A stretch of DNA of 64,000 nt from Caulobacter soli (GCF_011045195.1 NZ_CP049199.1:3720001-3784000), one strand, 5' to 3'; shown: positions 1 through 9,095, counted from the first letter of the stretch. Program-made: numbers and translations. Notes: generated by a model not told the origin, from the sequence alone.

Positions 1-368
1 GCCGCCTTCAGCCCCAGCAGGGCCGGCCCCGCCCAGGCTGATCGCCCATGCACGACGTACAAGGCGGAAAGACCCAGCATCACCAGCAAGCCGGGCAAGA
101 CGAACAGCAGCCCCGCCGCGATCCCGCCGCGCACGCCATGCAGCCGCCAGCCCAGCCAGGTGGCCAATTGCTGGGCCTCCGGCCCCGGCAGCAGCATGCA
201 GAAGCTCAGGGCGTGGGCGAACCGCGCCGCGTCGATCCAGGCGCGCTTCTCGACCACCTCCCGGTGCAGCAGGGCGATCTGGCCGGCGGGACCGCCAAAG
301 CCCAGGCACCCGACCTTGAGCCAGACCCAGAACGCTTCCCGAAAGCTGGGGCTGGCCTGTGTGGTCAC
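1..368 (-). CDS. chrA: Chromate transporter ChrA, N-terminal part (cut by window edge)
   Basis: ChrA proteins are inner-membrane transporters of the CHR family that extrude chromate. About 122 N-terminal residues are visible before the gene leaves the window at base 1. The family hallmarks are present: FGGP at residues 25-28, the HREVVEKR segment at 36-43 and PGPEAQ at 62-67, followed by a hydrophobic helix rich in G, L and V. I place the start at GTG 368, whose bases overlap the TGA of rlmJ (GTGA), so the two genes are probably translationally coupled. The rest of the gene, and so its full length, cannot be judged. The substrate could also be sulfate or another oxyanion. Confidence 0.85.
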   Translation of the reverse strand, partial: MTTQASPSFREAFWVWLKVGCLGFGGPAGQIALLHREVVEKRAWIDAARFAHALSFCMLLPGPEAQQLATWLGWRLHGVRGGIAAGLLFVLPGLLVMLGLSALYVVHGRSAWAGPALLGLKA

Positions 369-1186
369 GCGCGCCAGATCCGCGCCTTGGCCCCGGCGTC
401 GCCGAGATTGTCGGCCAGCCAGGTCGTGATCTCGGCGATCGCGCCCTCGGTCGACTTCGGCGCCCCGACCATGACCATAGCGCAGCCGTTCATCTTCATC
501 GGATCCGTCAGCGGGCGAAGGCGCAGCTCGGCAGCTAGCGCATCGTTCGTGACGGTTTCCATCGCTCGCATGAAGGCGTCGAAGGTTTCCAGGTCCTTCA
601 GCGGCATCCAGGCGGCGATCACCGCGTCCTTGTCCTTGGCCAGCACGGCCTTGGTCGCGGCGACGGTCTGGGCGTAGTCGTCGCTGCGCTCGAACGGCGG
701 GTCGATCAGCACGAAGGTGCGCCCGCCCTTCCCCGCCCGGGCGACGGCCGTGGCGTAGCCGTCGTCCTTGACCGCCTGGGCGAAGGCGTAGGGCGCCAGG
801 GTGCGACGCAGGCTGTCGAAATCGTCGGGTCGCAGCTCGCAGGCGGTATAGCGGTCGGTCTTGCGAAGGGCGCCGGCCACCAGCAGCGGCGAGCCCGGAT
901 AGAGCGAGCCCTGCCCCCTACCGTTCAACGCCTTCGCCGCCGCGACCAGGGGCGCGAACACCGCCGGCACGTCGTCCATGGCCAGCAGCCGCCCGATCCC
1001 CGCCGCAGCCTCGCCCGACCGAAGGGCCATGTCGCCGCCTAGGTCGTAGGCTCCGGCGCCGCCGTGGGTGTCGATCACCGACAGCGGCGTTTCCTCGGCG
1101 GTCAGGGCCTTCAGCAGGGCCAGCACGATCGCGTGCTTCTGCAGGTCGGCGAAATTGCCGGCGTGGAAGGCGTGTCGGTAATTCAT
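365..1186 (-). CDS. rlmJ: 23S rRNA (adenine2030-N6)-methyltransferase RlmJ
   Basis: RlmJ methylates A2030 of 23S rRNA using S-adenosylmethionine. The 273-residue product is close to the E. coli length of 280. It begins MNYRHAFHAGNFADLQKH, the conserved N-terminal RNA-binding segment. The SAM-site glycines lie in DTHGGAGAYDL (residues 39-49), and the N6-adenine catalytic motif appears as DPPFE at 162-166. The open frame extends upstream to 1516, but the conserved N-terminus fixes the start at ATG 1186. It overlaps the start of chrA by 4 bases. Confidence 0.93.
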   Translation of the reverse strand: MNYRHAFHAGNFADLQKHAIVLALLKALTAEETPLSVIDTHGGAGAYDLGGDMALRSGEAAAGIGRLLAMDDVPAVFAPLVAAAKALNGRGQGSLYPGSPLLVAGALRKTDRYTACELRPDDFDSLRRTLAPYAFAQAVKDDGYATAVARAGKGGRTFVLIDPPFERSDDYAQTVAATKAVLAKDKDAVIAAWMPLKDLETFDAFMRAMETVTNDALAAELRLRPLTDPMKMNGCAMVMVGAPKSTEGAIAEITTWLADNLGDAGAKARIWRA

Positions 1187-1258
1187 GTCTGGCGCGTCGC
1201 TCCCGGAACCGGCGCTCCGTCTATCACGTTGCCAAAACAATAGGTTGGGAGCGTTCCA

Positions 1259-1486
1259 GTGGCTGGGCATTTTTCGAAGGGCGACAAGGTCAGTTGGACC
1301 TGGGGGGCGCATACCGCCCACGGCCATGTGGCCGAACGCTTCGAGCGCCGCGTCCAGCGCACGATCAAGGGCGAACGGATCGTCCGCAACGGCTCCAAGG
1401 GCGAACCGGCTTATCTGGTCGCCCAGGACGACGGCGGCCGAGCGCTGAAATCGCAGTCCGAACTCCACGCCCAGGGCGGAACGTGA
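1259..1486 (+). CDS. DUF2945 (HVA1-like) small protein
   Basis: This 75-residue hydrophilic protein starts with GTG. The opening FSKGDKVSWTWGAHTAHGHV and the KGEPAYLV / LKSQSEL segments match the DUF2945 (hypervirulence-associated protein, HVA1) family, a small SH3-like beta fold of unknown role in bacteria. It ends 2 bases before the topoisomerase IB start, so the two are very probably co-transcribed. DUF2945 proteins often sit beside DNA-repair or topoisomerase genes, but no activity can be inferred. An upstream in-frame alternative start was not seen. Confidence 0.8.
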   Translation: MAGHFSKGDKVSWTWGAHTAHGHVAERFERRVQRTIKGERIVRNGSKGEPAYLVAQDDGGRALKSQSELHAQGGT

Positions 1487-1488
1487 CC

Positions 1489-2499
1489 ATGGCCCGCGAC
1501 ACGCTGGAAACCACACCCGCCGAACGCACCCTGCTGGCCTATGTCAACGACCAGGAACAGGGCATCCGCAGGATTACGCGCGGCAAGACCTTCTCCTACG
1601 TCGACGAGGACGGCCGTCCCGTGAGGGACGAGGCCACCCTGGCGCGGATCAAGGCCCTGGCCATCCCTCCGGCCTGGACCAGCGTCTGGATCTGCCCCGA
1701 CCCCAACGGCCACATCCAGGCGATCGGCCGCGACCAGAAGAACCGCAAGCAGTATCGCTATCACACCGAATGGCGAGCCGACCGCGATGCGCGCAAGTAC
1801 GACCGCATGTCCGCCTTCGGTCGCGCCTTGCCCAAGCTGCGCAAGCGCCTGGCCGTCGACCTGGCGCGCCGGGGCCTGCCCCGCGAGAAGGTGCTGGCGG
1901 CCGTGGTCAGCCTGCTGGAGCTGACCCTGATCCGCGTCGGCAACGACGAATACGCCAAGACCAACAAGAGCTTCGGCCTGACCACCATGCGCAAGCGCCA
2001 CCTGAAGCTGGCCAGCGGCGGGGCGGTGTTCGAGTTCGTCGGCAAGAGCGGCAAGAAGCACCGCACCGGCTTTCGCGACCGCCGCCTGGCGCGGATCGTC
2101 GCCGCCTGTCAGGAGCTGCGCGGCCAGCGCCTGTTCCAGTATCTGGACGACGAGGGCCAGCGGCGCGCCATCGAGAGCAGCGACGTCAACGACTACATCC
2201 GCGCGGCCTGCGGCGACGACTTCTCGGCCAAGGACTTCCGCACCTGGTACGGCTCGTTGGCGGCTCTCGAAGCCCTGAGCCTCAGTCCCAAGCCGGCGAC
2301 CCAGACCGAGGCCAAGCGTACGCTCAACACCTGCGTGAAGGCCGTGGCCGGCCTGCTGGGCAACACCCCCGCCGTCTGCCGCGCGGCCTATATTCACCCC
2401 AAGGTGCTGGAGGCGTTCGAGGCCAGCCAGCTTCCCAAGCGCCGCGCCGCCTCGCCGAGGGCGCGCGAGCTGGCCCTGCTGAGGCTGGTGGCGGCTTAA
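1489..2499 (+). CDS. DNA topoisomerase IB (poxvirus-like)
   Basis: Type IB topoisomerases relax supercoils by nicking one strand through a 3'-phosphotyrosine. The 336-residue length is normal for the bacterial poxvirus-like subfamily. The N-terminal domain (residues 1-95) includes IPPAWTSVWICP and GRDQKNRKQYRYH. The catalytic domain has RVGNDEYAKTNKSFGLTTMR, a KRH motif, the His/Lys region, and AAYIHP with Tyr301 as the nucleophile. The longer open frame upstream lacks homology, and ATG 1489 follows the DUF2945 stop by 2 bases. The enzyme is optional in bacteria and not tied here to any repair gene. Confidence 0.92.
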   Translation: MARDTLETTPAERTLLAYVNDQEQGIRRITRGKTFSYVDEDGRPVRDEATLARIKALAIPPAWTSVWICPDPNGHIQAIGRDQKNRKQYRYHTEWRADRDARKYDRMSAFGRALPKLRKRLAVDLARRGLPREKVLAAVVSLLELTLIRVGNDEYAKTNKSFGLTTMRKRHLKLASGGAVFEFVGKSGKKHRTGFRDRRLARIVAACQELRGQRLFQYLDDEGQRRAIESSDVNDYIRAACGDDFSAKDFRTWYGSLAALEALSLSPKPATQTEAKRTLNTCVKAVAGLLGNTPAVCRAAYIHPKVLEAFEASQLPKRRAASPRARELALLRLVAA

Positions 2500-2556
2500 G
2501 CTTGCGAGCGCCGCGCCCGCGAGCCAAGCTCGGCCGCGGTTCGCAGGGGTTCGATA

Positions 2557-3417
2557 GTGTTTGCTCGACGTTTCATGTTCTGGACCGGCGCCGCCGCCTT
2601 GATCGCCACGTCGGCCACGGCCGCGCCTCGCGCTTGTCCGACTTCGACCGCCCTGGCGCGACTGGTCGCCGCCTCCCCTGTCATCGTCGAGGCGCGTATG
2701 GCCCTGTCGCCCACCGCCCTGGCGAAGGCGGTCGCGGATCGCGATTACGTCGCCGCGCCCCTGGCGGAAGCCACCGCCCTGAAGGGCTCCAGACCCGCCA
2801 GCGTGCAGGTCTATCCGGCGGACGTCCCCTATGCCCCACCGGTCGACGCCCTGCGCAAGGCCATTGACGCCCGGGCGTTGCTCTTCCTGACCCAAAGCGG
2901 GATACCGCCCAAGGCCTATTTCGCCGGCCGTTCGCCACGGGCTCTGGTTCAAGCCACACGCAAGGCCGAGGCGGACGTCCGGGCCGAGATCGCGCGTCAG
3001 ACCATCGCGCCGAACGCACGCCCCATTCCCAGCCCGCACGACGCTGAAGTCCGCCGGCTGATCGCCGAACTGGGCGCTCTGCAGGGGCGCGCGAAGGCGA
3101 GCGCGCGCCAGCGGGCGATCTTCACCCGGCTGGAAGGGCTCGGCCCCGCCGCCGTTCCCGCCATCGTCGCTCACATGGATGACCACCGCCCGCTGGTCGA
3201 ACCGACGATCGCCCTGGCCAATCACGGTCAGGACGCCTTCGAGGGACAGCGCCACTACGGACCTAGCCAGGTCGTCGACGCCCTCGCCGCGATCCTCGAA
3301 CAGATCACGGGCGAAAGCTTCGGCGACATCGACAACGGCGGAACCGAGGCGCAACGCCGCGAGGTTGTGAAAGGATGGCGGACTTACGTGGCTGACCTAG
3401 ATTGCCCTCGAGCGTAA
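2557..3417 (+). CDS. Secreted hypothetical protein with HEAT-like C-terminal half
   Basis: I do not recognise a named family. The 286-residue product begins with a signal peptide (MFARRFMFWTGAAALIATSATAAP region; cleavage probably after residue 22-23), so it is likely periplasmic. The middle contains an alanine-rich helical stretch. Residues 160-260 (LEGLGPAAVPAIVAHMDD, VVDALAAILEQITGESFG) resemble a degenerate HEAT repeat. The start may be GTG 2557 or ATG 2575; both retain the hydrophobic core. It lies 57 bases after topoisomerase IB on the same strand. Confidence 0.7.
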   Translation: MFARRFMFWTGAAALIATSATAAPRACPTSTALARLVAASPVIVEARMALSPTALAKAVADRDYVAAPLAEATALKGSRPASVQVYPADVPYAPPVDALRKAIDARALLFLTQSGIPPKAYFAGRSPRALVQATRKAEADVRAEIARQTIAPNARPIPSPHDAEVRRLIAELGALQGRAKASARQRAIFTRLEGLGPAAVPAIVAHMDDHRPLVEPTIALANHGQDAFEGQRHYGPSQVVDALAAILEQITGESFGDIDNGGTEAQRREVVKGWRTYVADLDCPRA

Positions 3418-3483
3418 CAGACAAAACATTATCGTTTGACAGAAAGAAATTTCCGAACGAGCTTGGCGTCACTGGAGGACGCC

Positions 3484-4083
3484 ATGACCGTCGTCGTCAA
3501 ACTGAAGCCTCGCGCCGAGACCCTGACGGCGCCCGAGACCCCGGCCCAGCGGCGCGTGCGCCTGGGCAGTCGCGCCCTGGCCTGGCTGTTCACGGGCCTG
3601 CTGGCCCTGTCGTGCGCGATCCTGGCCACGGCCATGGTGACCATGATCTTCTACAAGGGCGAACTGGTTCGGATCGGGCCGGACAATTGCTATATCGGCG
3701 AGGGCCCGCCCAACTCGGTGGCCTTTGGGTCGCTGCCCCTGCCCCACCGGCTGATCTACGGCCTGGTCGGGATCGTGCGGGCGACGCCGATCATCATGCT
3801 GTTCTGGAGCCTGCGGTCGCTGTTCAGCCTCTACGCCACGGGCCGCGTCTTCACGCCCGAGAATGGCCGGAGCTTCAGCCGGGTCGGCGGCTGGCTGTGC
3901 GCCTACGCTCTCTCGCCATTCGTCTGCCACCTGTTCCTGGGCGCCACGGGCTACGAGATCGACAAGAACTGGGCGCACATGGCCAGCCTCCAGGCCTTCG
4001 TGCTGGGACTGCTGGTCTTCGTGATCGGCCAGGTCATGCAGGTGGGGCGCGAGATCGAGGAAGATCGCGAGGCGTTCGTCTGA
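3484..4083 (+). CDS. DUF2975 integral membrane protein
   Basis: This 199-residue membrane protein has four predicted hydrophobic segments: near residues 35-57, 92-112 (GLVGIVRATPIIMLFWSL), 135-155 and 165-185. The GRVFTPENGRSFSRVGGWL segment is the DUF2975 signature. GGAGG sits 6-7 bases upstream of ATG 3484, so I prefer this start to the in-frame ATG at 3436. The downstream XRE gene overlaps by one base (TGATG). DUF2975 proteins are repeatedly paired with a YozG-like HTH protein, here as elsewhere. Function unknown. Confidence 0.85.
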   Translation: MTVVVKLKPRAETLTAPETPAQRRVRLGSRALAWLFTGLLALSCAILATAMVTMIFYKGELVRIGPDNCYIGEGPPNSVAFGSLPLPHRLIYGLVGIVRATPIIMLFWSLRSLFSLYATGRVFTPENGRSFSRVGGWLCAYALSPFVCHLFLGATGYEIDKNWAHMASLQAFVLGLLVFVIGQVMQVGREIEEDREAFV

Positions 4084-4346
4084 TGCCGATCATCCTGCGT
4101 CTCGACGTGATGCTGGCCCGACGCAAGGTGCGCTCCAACGTGCTGGCCCGCGCCATCGGCATCACCGAAGCCAATCTGTCGCTGCTGAAGTCCGGCAAGG
4201 TGAAGGGCATGAAGTTCGACACCCTGGAGGCGATCTGCGCCTACCTCGACTGTCAGCCCGGCGACATCCTGGAATACGCGCCGGAAGAGACTCCCCAAGA
4301 AAGAGCGGGCGACCGTGACACCGACGAGCTGAAACGCGCCGGCTGA
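4083..4346 (+). CDS. XRE-family transcriptional regulator (YozG-like) paired with DUF2975
   Basis: This 87-residue protein is essentially one helix-turn-helix domain: VMLARRKVRSNVLARAIGIT, ANLSLLKSGKVKGMKFDTLE, then AICAYLDCQPGDILEY. The last segment is characteristic of the YozG/Cro-C1 short regulators. It is followed by a short charged tail. Its ATG overlaps the stop of the DUF2975 gene by one base, so both are made from one transcript. Autoregulation of the pair is usual for such arrangements but no operator was identified here. Confidence 0.85.
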   Translation: MPIILRLDVMLARRKVRSNVLARAIGITEANLSLLKSGKVKGMKFDTLEAICAYLDCQPGDILEYAPEETPQERAGDRDTDELKRAG

Positions 4347-4372
4347 CCGGCGCCCCAACCCCGGAGACCATC

Positions 4373-5218
4373 ATGAGACTGTTCTCAACGCCCGTCGCGG
4401 CGATCGCGGCCGGCTGCCTGCTGCTCGGCGCGGCGCCCGCCCTGGCGGCCCAGACCTTCGCCCCAGCGGACGGCGGCAAGCTCGCCTACGAGACTTGCGG
4501 CTCGGGCCCCGAGGCTATCGTCCTGCTGCACGACGGCATCCTGGACTCCTCGGCCTTCGACGCGGCCTGGCCCAGGCTCTGCGCTCGGTTCAAGGTCGTG
4601 CGCTACGACCGCCGGGGCTATGGAAACTCGCCGGCCGCCACCGCGCCCTATGACGCCGTCGCCGACCTAAGCGCAGTGATGAAGGCGGCGGGCGTGTCGC
4701 GCGCCGCCCTGGTCGGCTCGTCGTCGGGCGGCGGCGTGGCGGTCAACTTCGCCCTGGCCCATCCCGAGGCGGTGGACCGGCTGGTGCTGGTCGGGGCGGC
4801 GGTGAACGGCTTCAAGCCCACCGAGCACTTCATCAAGCGCACCATGACCCTGGTGACCCTGATGTCTCAGGGCCGCATCGCCGACGCCGCCAGGGATCCG
4901 TACATCCTGACGCCGGCCGCCGACGCCCAGCGCGCCTTCGTCGTCGCCGACCTCACCGCCCATCCCGGCAATATGGGCGCGGCCCGGATGATCAAGGACG
5001 GCCCCGAGGTCATGGGTCGCCTGGGCGAGATCAAGGTCCCGACCCTGATCATCACCGGCGAGATCGACATCCCCGACGTCCACGCCCACGCCGGCGCCCT
5101 GGAAACGCTGATCCCCGGGGCGAAGCGGATCGTCATGACCGGCGGCGGCCACTTCATCTATCTGGAACGGCCGGAGGCGTTCGCCGATACCGTCGGGGCC
5201 TTCGTCGACCGTCCCTAA
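4373..5218 (+). CDS. Secreted alpha/beta hydrolase
   Basis: This 281-residue protein has an N-terminal signal peptide (residues 1-25, ending LAAQ). The alpha/beta-hydrolase fold shows the oxyanion segment LLHDG, strand RYDRRGYGNS, nucleophile elbow G-S-S117-S-G, an acidic residue in ITGEIDIPD and the catalytic His in GGGHFIYLERP. Substrate cannot be predicted. An export signal makes a periplasmic esterase or lactonase plausible. The stop codon overlaps the convergent stop of the ankyrin gene by 2 bases. Confidence 0.85.
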   Translation: MRLFSTPVAAIAAGCLLLGAAPALAAQTFAPADGGKLAYETCGSGPEAIVLLHDGILDSSAFDAAWPRLCARFKVVRYDRRGYGNSPAATAPYDAVADLSAVMKAAGVSRAALVGSSSGGGVAVNFALAHPEAVDRLVLVGAAVNGFKPTEHFIKRTMTLVTLMSQGRIADAARDPYILTPAADAQRAFVVADLTAHPGNMGAARMIKDGPEVMGRLGEIKVPTLIITGEIDIPDVHAHAGALETLIPGAKRIVMTGGGHFIYLERPEAFADTVGAFVDRP

Positions 5219-6486
5219 TGCTTTGGGGCCGCCCCCGAAGCCCGGCGAGCGTTGACGAGATCCTGAACCCGAGTCCAGCCTCTGTTGCTGGCGATAATGT
5301 CGATCGAGCCGCCGCTCTGCCCGGGTTCTATCCCTTCGTGCGTAACATCGACGTCGGCGCCGGCCTCGATCAGCGCGATGGCCGCGTCCTCCTGGTCGAC
5401 CATCAGAAGTGGCGACACGCCGTCGGCGTCGCGCGCATCGGGATCGGCGCCGTGGCGCAACAGCAGCCTGACCACATCGGCACGGGAAGCCACATGCAGC
5501 AGGGTCTTACCGTCAGCGGCGCGAGCATTCACAGGCAGGCCGTGCTTCAGCAGCAGGGCGGCGGTCGCCAGTGGATCGGCTTTCCAGGACGCACCGTCGC
5601 GGCAGCGCAGGACATCGACCGTCATGGCCCCGGGCCGGAGCGCCACGCCCTCGTTGAAAACAGCCTGAACGACCTCGGGCTGGCAGGACTTGGCGGCAGC
5701 CCGCAGCGTGGCCTGTGGAACATCCGGTCCGGCCGACTTCCAGGCCCCCGCCTCGACAAGCACCCGCATCACCTCGGCCTTGCCATTATACGCCGCGACC
5801 TCCACCGGGGTGCTCAGATGGTAGATCGGGTCCTCACGGACGGCGGCGACCGGAAAGCCGCCGTCGATCAACGCCCGCATGGCGGCCACATCGAAATACT
5901 GGGCGACTTCGAAGACCAGGCGCTGGCCGCCGATTGAACGGGGATCCAGTCCCTCCTCACCAAAGACCTCGATGGTTTCCGGCCCGGCGCGAATCCAGCG
6001 CTCCGCCGGCGTCAAGTCGTGGATCGCGGTCATCAGCTCACCCAACTCGGCGGGCGCATCGTTGCTCGACATGGGATTCCAGGCCGACACGACGCAATGC
6101 TCAAATCCGCCCCCTCGCAGACACAAGGTCTGCTTGTCGGTCGGCTTGAACCAACCCTTGTAGAGCGCCTTCATCCCCAGAAAGCGTGAGGTCGAGAAAC
6201 GATCGAACAGCGCCTGTGCTTTCACGGGAGAGACCATGAGCCTGTGTTCCCCAGGCAACAGAACCTCGGGTCCGCCCCTGAACACGATCTCGCCATCTCG
6301 GTGGATGTCGATGGTGTAGTCCCTGGAGGGCCAATACTCGCTCCAATTGGTCATGGAGATGGTGTCGCTGGCCGCGAACTGACGCCGAGCCTCGCCAGGT
6401 ATGACGACCATCACGCGCCATACGACCAGCAACACGACCACGATCGGGAAGACGACCGCGCAAACCTTCAGAACTCTTCCGAGCAT
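5215..6486 (-). CDS. Membrane-anchored ankyrin-repeat protein with DUF6438-like N-terminal domain
   Basis: The 423-residue product has one transmembrane helix at the very N-terminus (VCAVVFPIVVVLLVVWRVMVV), so the bulk is likely periplasmic. Residues 40-150 (MTNWSEYWPSRDYTIDIHRD, FKPTDKQTLCLRGGGFEHC) look like the DUF6438 type domain. Residues 175-420 hold four or more degenerate ankyrin repeats, clearest in AADGKTLLHVASRADVVRLL and LRHGADPDARDADGVSPLL. I chose ATG 6486 because GAGGGG lies 5 bases upstream; a TTG at 6534 would add 16 residues. The binding partner is unknown. Confidence 0.78.
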   Translation of the reverse strand: MLGRVLKVCAVVFPIVVVLLVVWRVMVVIPGEARRQFAASDTISMTNWSEYWPSRDYTIDIHRDGEIVFRGGPEVLLPGEHRLMVSPVKAQALFDRFSTSRFLGMKALYKGWFKPTDKQTLCLRGGGFEHCVVSAWNPMSSNDAPAELGELMTAIHDLTPAERWIRAGPETIEVFGEEGLDPRSIGGQRLVFEVAQYFDVAAMRALIDGGFPVAAVREDPIYHLSTPVEVAAYNGKAEVMRVLVEAGAWKSAGPDVPQATLRAAAKSCQPEVVQAVFNEGVALRPGAMTVDVLRCRDGASWKADPLATAALLLKHGLPVNARAADGKTLLHVASRADVVRLLLRHGADPDARDADGVSPLLMVDQEDAAIALIEAGADVDVTHEGIEPGQSGGSIDIIASNRGWTRVQDLVNARRASGAAPKH

Positions 6487-6541
6487 CCTCGCCCCTCGCC
6501 GCCGCTCAATCTGAACCTTAGCGGCGTTCGACAAGACAACG

Positions 6542-7534
6542 CTAGGGCGTCAGGGGCTTCACGTGCCGAGCCAGCGCCGCCTCCAGCTCCCGCACCATCA
6601 TCTCGCGCAGCCCCGGCGGCGAAACGATCTCCACCGCGTCGCCCCAGGTGAACAGGTGCCAGGACAGCTCCAGCATGCCGCTGGCCCGGAAGGCGACGGT
6701 GACCGAGCCGTCCGGTTCCTGGGTCACGGTCTGGTGCGGGTGAAAGCGCCAGCGCAAGGCGTCGTCCGCGCGGCCGGGTCCGATGCGCAGGACCACGTCC
6801 TCGATCTGGCCGTGATAGATGCCGAAGCTCTCGTCGGCGAAGGCTTGCAGCGAAAACTCTTCCGGCGGCGGGGCCGGCTCGTTCAAGGCCGTCACCGCCT
6901 GCATGCGGTCCAGGCGGAAGGTGCGGGGCCTGGGATCGCGCCCCTCCGTCGCCACCAGATAGTTGCTGTGGCCGAACAGGATGCCCAGCGGCGTGACCGT
7001 GCGGGTCCGCCCGGGCGCGCTGCCGCCCTCGTAGCGGAACGACAGGGCCTGCAAGCCCTTCACGGCCGTGCGGATGGCGGTGAGCACCTCCACGCTCTCG
7101 AACGGGCGCGGACCGGGATGGACGGCGATGGTCTCGGCCTGGACCAGGGCCTCGACGTCGGGCGCCACCTTGCGGCGGGCCGCGCCGCGCAGGGCCGACA
7201 GCAGCTTGCGTTCCAGGGCGTAGAGCGCCGCGGCCCGCCCCTCGGCCCCGCCGGCGGCGTAGCTGTCGGCGGCGGTGCGCAGGGCCGCCAGCTCCTCGGC
7301 GGTCGGGGTCTGGAACAGGCTGTCCAGACCAGAGGGAATGCGGAAACGCTTGGTCGGCGGATCCTCGATCGCCTCCATCTGCGGGAAGGCCGCCCAGACC
7401 GCGTCGCGCATCCGCTCGGCCGTGCGCCGGCCCACGTCCATGGCCTGGGCCATCTCGTCCAGCGTCATGCCCTCGGACGATCCGGCCAGCATCCGGGCCA
7501 GGTCCAGCAGTCGGGTCGCCTTGTCGTGTCGCAT
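6542..7534 (-). CDS. YafY-type HTH/WYL-domain transcriptional regulator
   Basis: This 330-residue regulator has an N-terminal winged helix (MTLDEMAQAMDVGRRTAERM, about residues 22-45), a linker, a WYL domain around residues 150-225 (LSFRYEGGSAPGRTRTVTPL, YLVATEGRDPRPRTFRLDRM) and a WCX C-terminal extension. WYL domains are ligand or nucleic-acid sensors. The longer upstream open frame has no homology, so ATG 7534 is used. The divergent small gene at 7628 is 93 bases away and could be its target. Confidence 0.88.
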   Translation of the reverse strand: MRHDKATRLLDLARMLAGSSEGMTLDEMAQAMDVGRRTAERMRDAVWAAFPQMEAIEDPPTKRFRIPSGLDSLFQTPTAEELAALRTAADSYAAGGAEGRAAALYALERKLLSALRGAARRKVAPDVEALVQAETIAVHPGPRPFESVEVLTAIRTAVKGLQALSFRYEGGSAPGRTRTVTPLGILFGHSNYLVATEGRDPRPRTFRLDRMQAVTALNEPAPPPEEFSLQAFADESFGIYHGQIEDVVLRIGPGRADDALRWRFHPHQTVTQEPDGSVTVAFRASGMLELSWHLFTWGDAVEIVSPPGLREMMVRELEAALARHVKPLTP

Positions 7535-7627
7535 GGCGAACCTATACGACCGTTTTTGACGCAGCACACCCACAAAAGGAAGGCGCAGAGAAACCCGCCG
7601 GGCAGAAGCCCGATCTGGAGCCCGCCC

Positions 7628-7990
7628 ATGACCCGCCTCCTCGCTCAAGCCCGCCTTCTGGCTCAGGATTGGCACGTCGCCCCGGTCAACGCCGCCATGA
7701 TCTCGGCCGTGCTCGACTTCGCCGACATCCATCGCGACCTGGGCGGCGGACGCACCTTGATGCGCCTGAGCCCCGAACGCGTGCTGCGGGCCGACATCAT
7801 CCTGCTGCTGGGCCGCGACGCCGAGCGCGCCGCCGACATCGGCCTGGTGTGGAACGATCGCGAGGATCAGATCGTCCGAATCATCGACGACGCGGCCTTG
7901 CGCGCCTCGAGGCAGGAGGCCTGGGAAGAGGCCTTCGATCTTTTCGACGCCGACGACCGCGACCAGGCGCCGCAGCGTCTGTGCGCCTGA
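7628..7990 (+). CDS. Small conserved hypothetical protein
   Basis: This 120-residue soluble protein has no family I recognise. It is acidic at the C-terminus (FDLFDADDRDQ). The middle (LVWNDREDQIVRIIDDAALR) looks like ordinary alpha/beta sequence. It lies divergent from the WYL regulator, from which it is separated by 93 bases, so it may be under that regulator. A GC-rich palindrome CGTCCGTCGACGGACG begins just after its stop codon and may end its transcript. Confidence 0.6.
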   Translation: MTRLLAQARLLAQDWHVAPVNAAMISAVLDFADIHRDLGGGRTLMRLSPERVLRADIILLLGRDAERAADIGLVWNDREDQIVRIIDDAALRASRQEAWEEAFDLFDADDRDQAPQRLCA

Positions 7991-8210
7991 CGTCCGTCGA
8001 CGGACGTTTGGCCGCAGGCGTCGCGGGCGACGATTTCGCCCGCAAGTTGTCGTCGACTTCCGGATTTGCTGGACGCGACCAATATTGCGTCAAATCGACA
8101 CACACTCCTAAGATTGCAAATATAGCCCTGCAGATTTTTCCCACTATACAGTCATGCTTGAGCAGAAAATTCCGGGTTTATCCATTTTAAACGGACGGCC
8201 GACATCCTGG

Positions 8211-8263
8211 TGACGAGCAAAATGCTCCCGACAGTCAAAACGACGTCGGACACCTTGAATAGG
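8211..8263 (+). promoter_or_regulatory. Structured 5' leader of the first flagellin
   Basis: A hairpin GAGCA-AAA-TGCTC (8215-8227) is followed by a GAC.GTCAAAA.GACGTCGG block and CCTTGAAT.GGAA. This segment is almost identical to the leader of the second flagellin (9402-9455), and the hairpin sits 46 bases before the ATG in this copy. In Caulobacter, FlbT represses flagellin translation by acting on flagellin mRNA leaders; this conserved block is the obvious candidate target (inference). No sigma-54 GG-N10-GC element was found upstream. Confidence 0.65.
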
Positions 8264-8273
8264 AATACGTCGG

Positions 8274-9095
8274 ATGCCGCTGAATAGCGTCAACACGAAC
8301 TCGGGCGCGATGATCGCCCTGCAGAACCTGAACTCCACGAATTCGGAGCTGCAGGTCACGCAACAACGCATCAATACTGGCAAGAAGATCGCCAGCGCCA
8401 AGGACAACGGCGCGATCTGGGCCATGAGCAAGGTCCAATCCTCGACCGCCAGCTCGCTGAACGCCGTCAAGGACTCGCTGCAACGCGGCCAGTCCACCAT
8501 CGACGTGGCCCTGGCCGCCGGCGACACGGTCACCGACCTGCTGGGCAAGATGAAGGAAAAGGCGCTCGCCGCCTCCGACACCTCGCTGAACAGCGCCTCG
8601 TTCAACGCCCTGGTTTCGGACTTCAACAGCCTCCGCGACCAGATCACCAAGGCCGTGACCAACGCCAAGTTCAACGGCGTGTCGATCGCCGATGGCTCGA
8701 CCACCAAGCTGGCCTTCCTGGCCAACGCCGACGGCAGCCAGTTCACGGTCGCCGCCAAGACCCTGTCGCTGGCCGGCCTGAAGCTCAGCTCGACCTCGTC
8801 GTTCTCGACGGCCGCCGCGGCCAAGTCGATGATCGACACCGTCAGCACCGCCCTGGGCACGGCGACCAACAAGCTGGCTTCGCTGGGCACCAGCTCGACG
8901 GGCCTGGACACCCACCTGACCTTCGTCGGCAAGCTGCAAGACAGCCTCGACGCCGGCGTGGGCAACCTGGTCGACGCCGACCTGGCCAAGGAAAGCGCCA
9001 AGCTGCAATCGCTGCAAACCAAGCAACAGCTGGGCGTGCAGGCGCTGTCGATCGCCAACCAGTCGACCCAGTCGGTCCTCAGCCTGTTCCGCTAA
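8274..9095 (+). CDS. Flagellin (Caulobacter alpha-type), copy 1
   Basis: Flagellin polymerises into the external filament. The 273-residue product is the short Caulobacter type: a conserved D0/D1 N-terminus ([18 protein letters not shown]), a reduced central region, and a C-terminal D0 segment ending [15 protein letters not shown]. No signal peptide is present, as expected for type III export. It matches the FljM/FljN/FljO class, but which paralogue cannot be decided from the sequence alone. It is followed by its own terminator, and a second nearly identical flagellin lies 370 bases downstream. Confidence 0.95.
   Translation: MPLNSVNTNSGAMIALQNLNSTNSELQVTQQRINTGKKIASAKDNGAIWAMSKVQSSTASSLNAVKDSLQRGQSTIDVALAAGDTVTDLLGKMKEKALAASDTSLNSASFNALVSDFNSLRDQITKAVTNAKFNGVSIADGSTTKLAFLANADGSQFTVAAKTLSLAGLKLSSTSSFSTAAAAKSMIDTVSTALGTATNKLASLGTSSTGLDTHLTFVGKLQDSLDAGVGNLVDADLAKESAKLQSLQTKQQLGVQALSIANQSTQSVLSLFR

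Noticed and set aside
8100..8273. Sigma-54 promoter before flagellin copy 1
   Set aside because: GG and GC pairs were found but with 13-14 bases between instead of 10, so no valid -24/-12 element.
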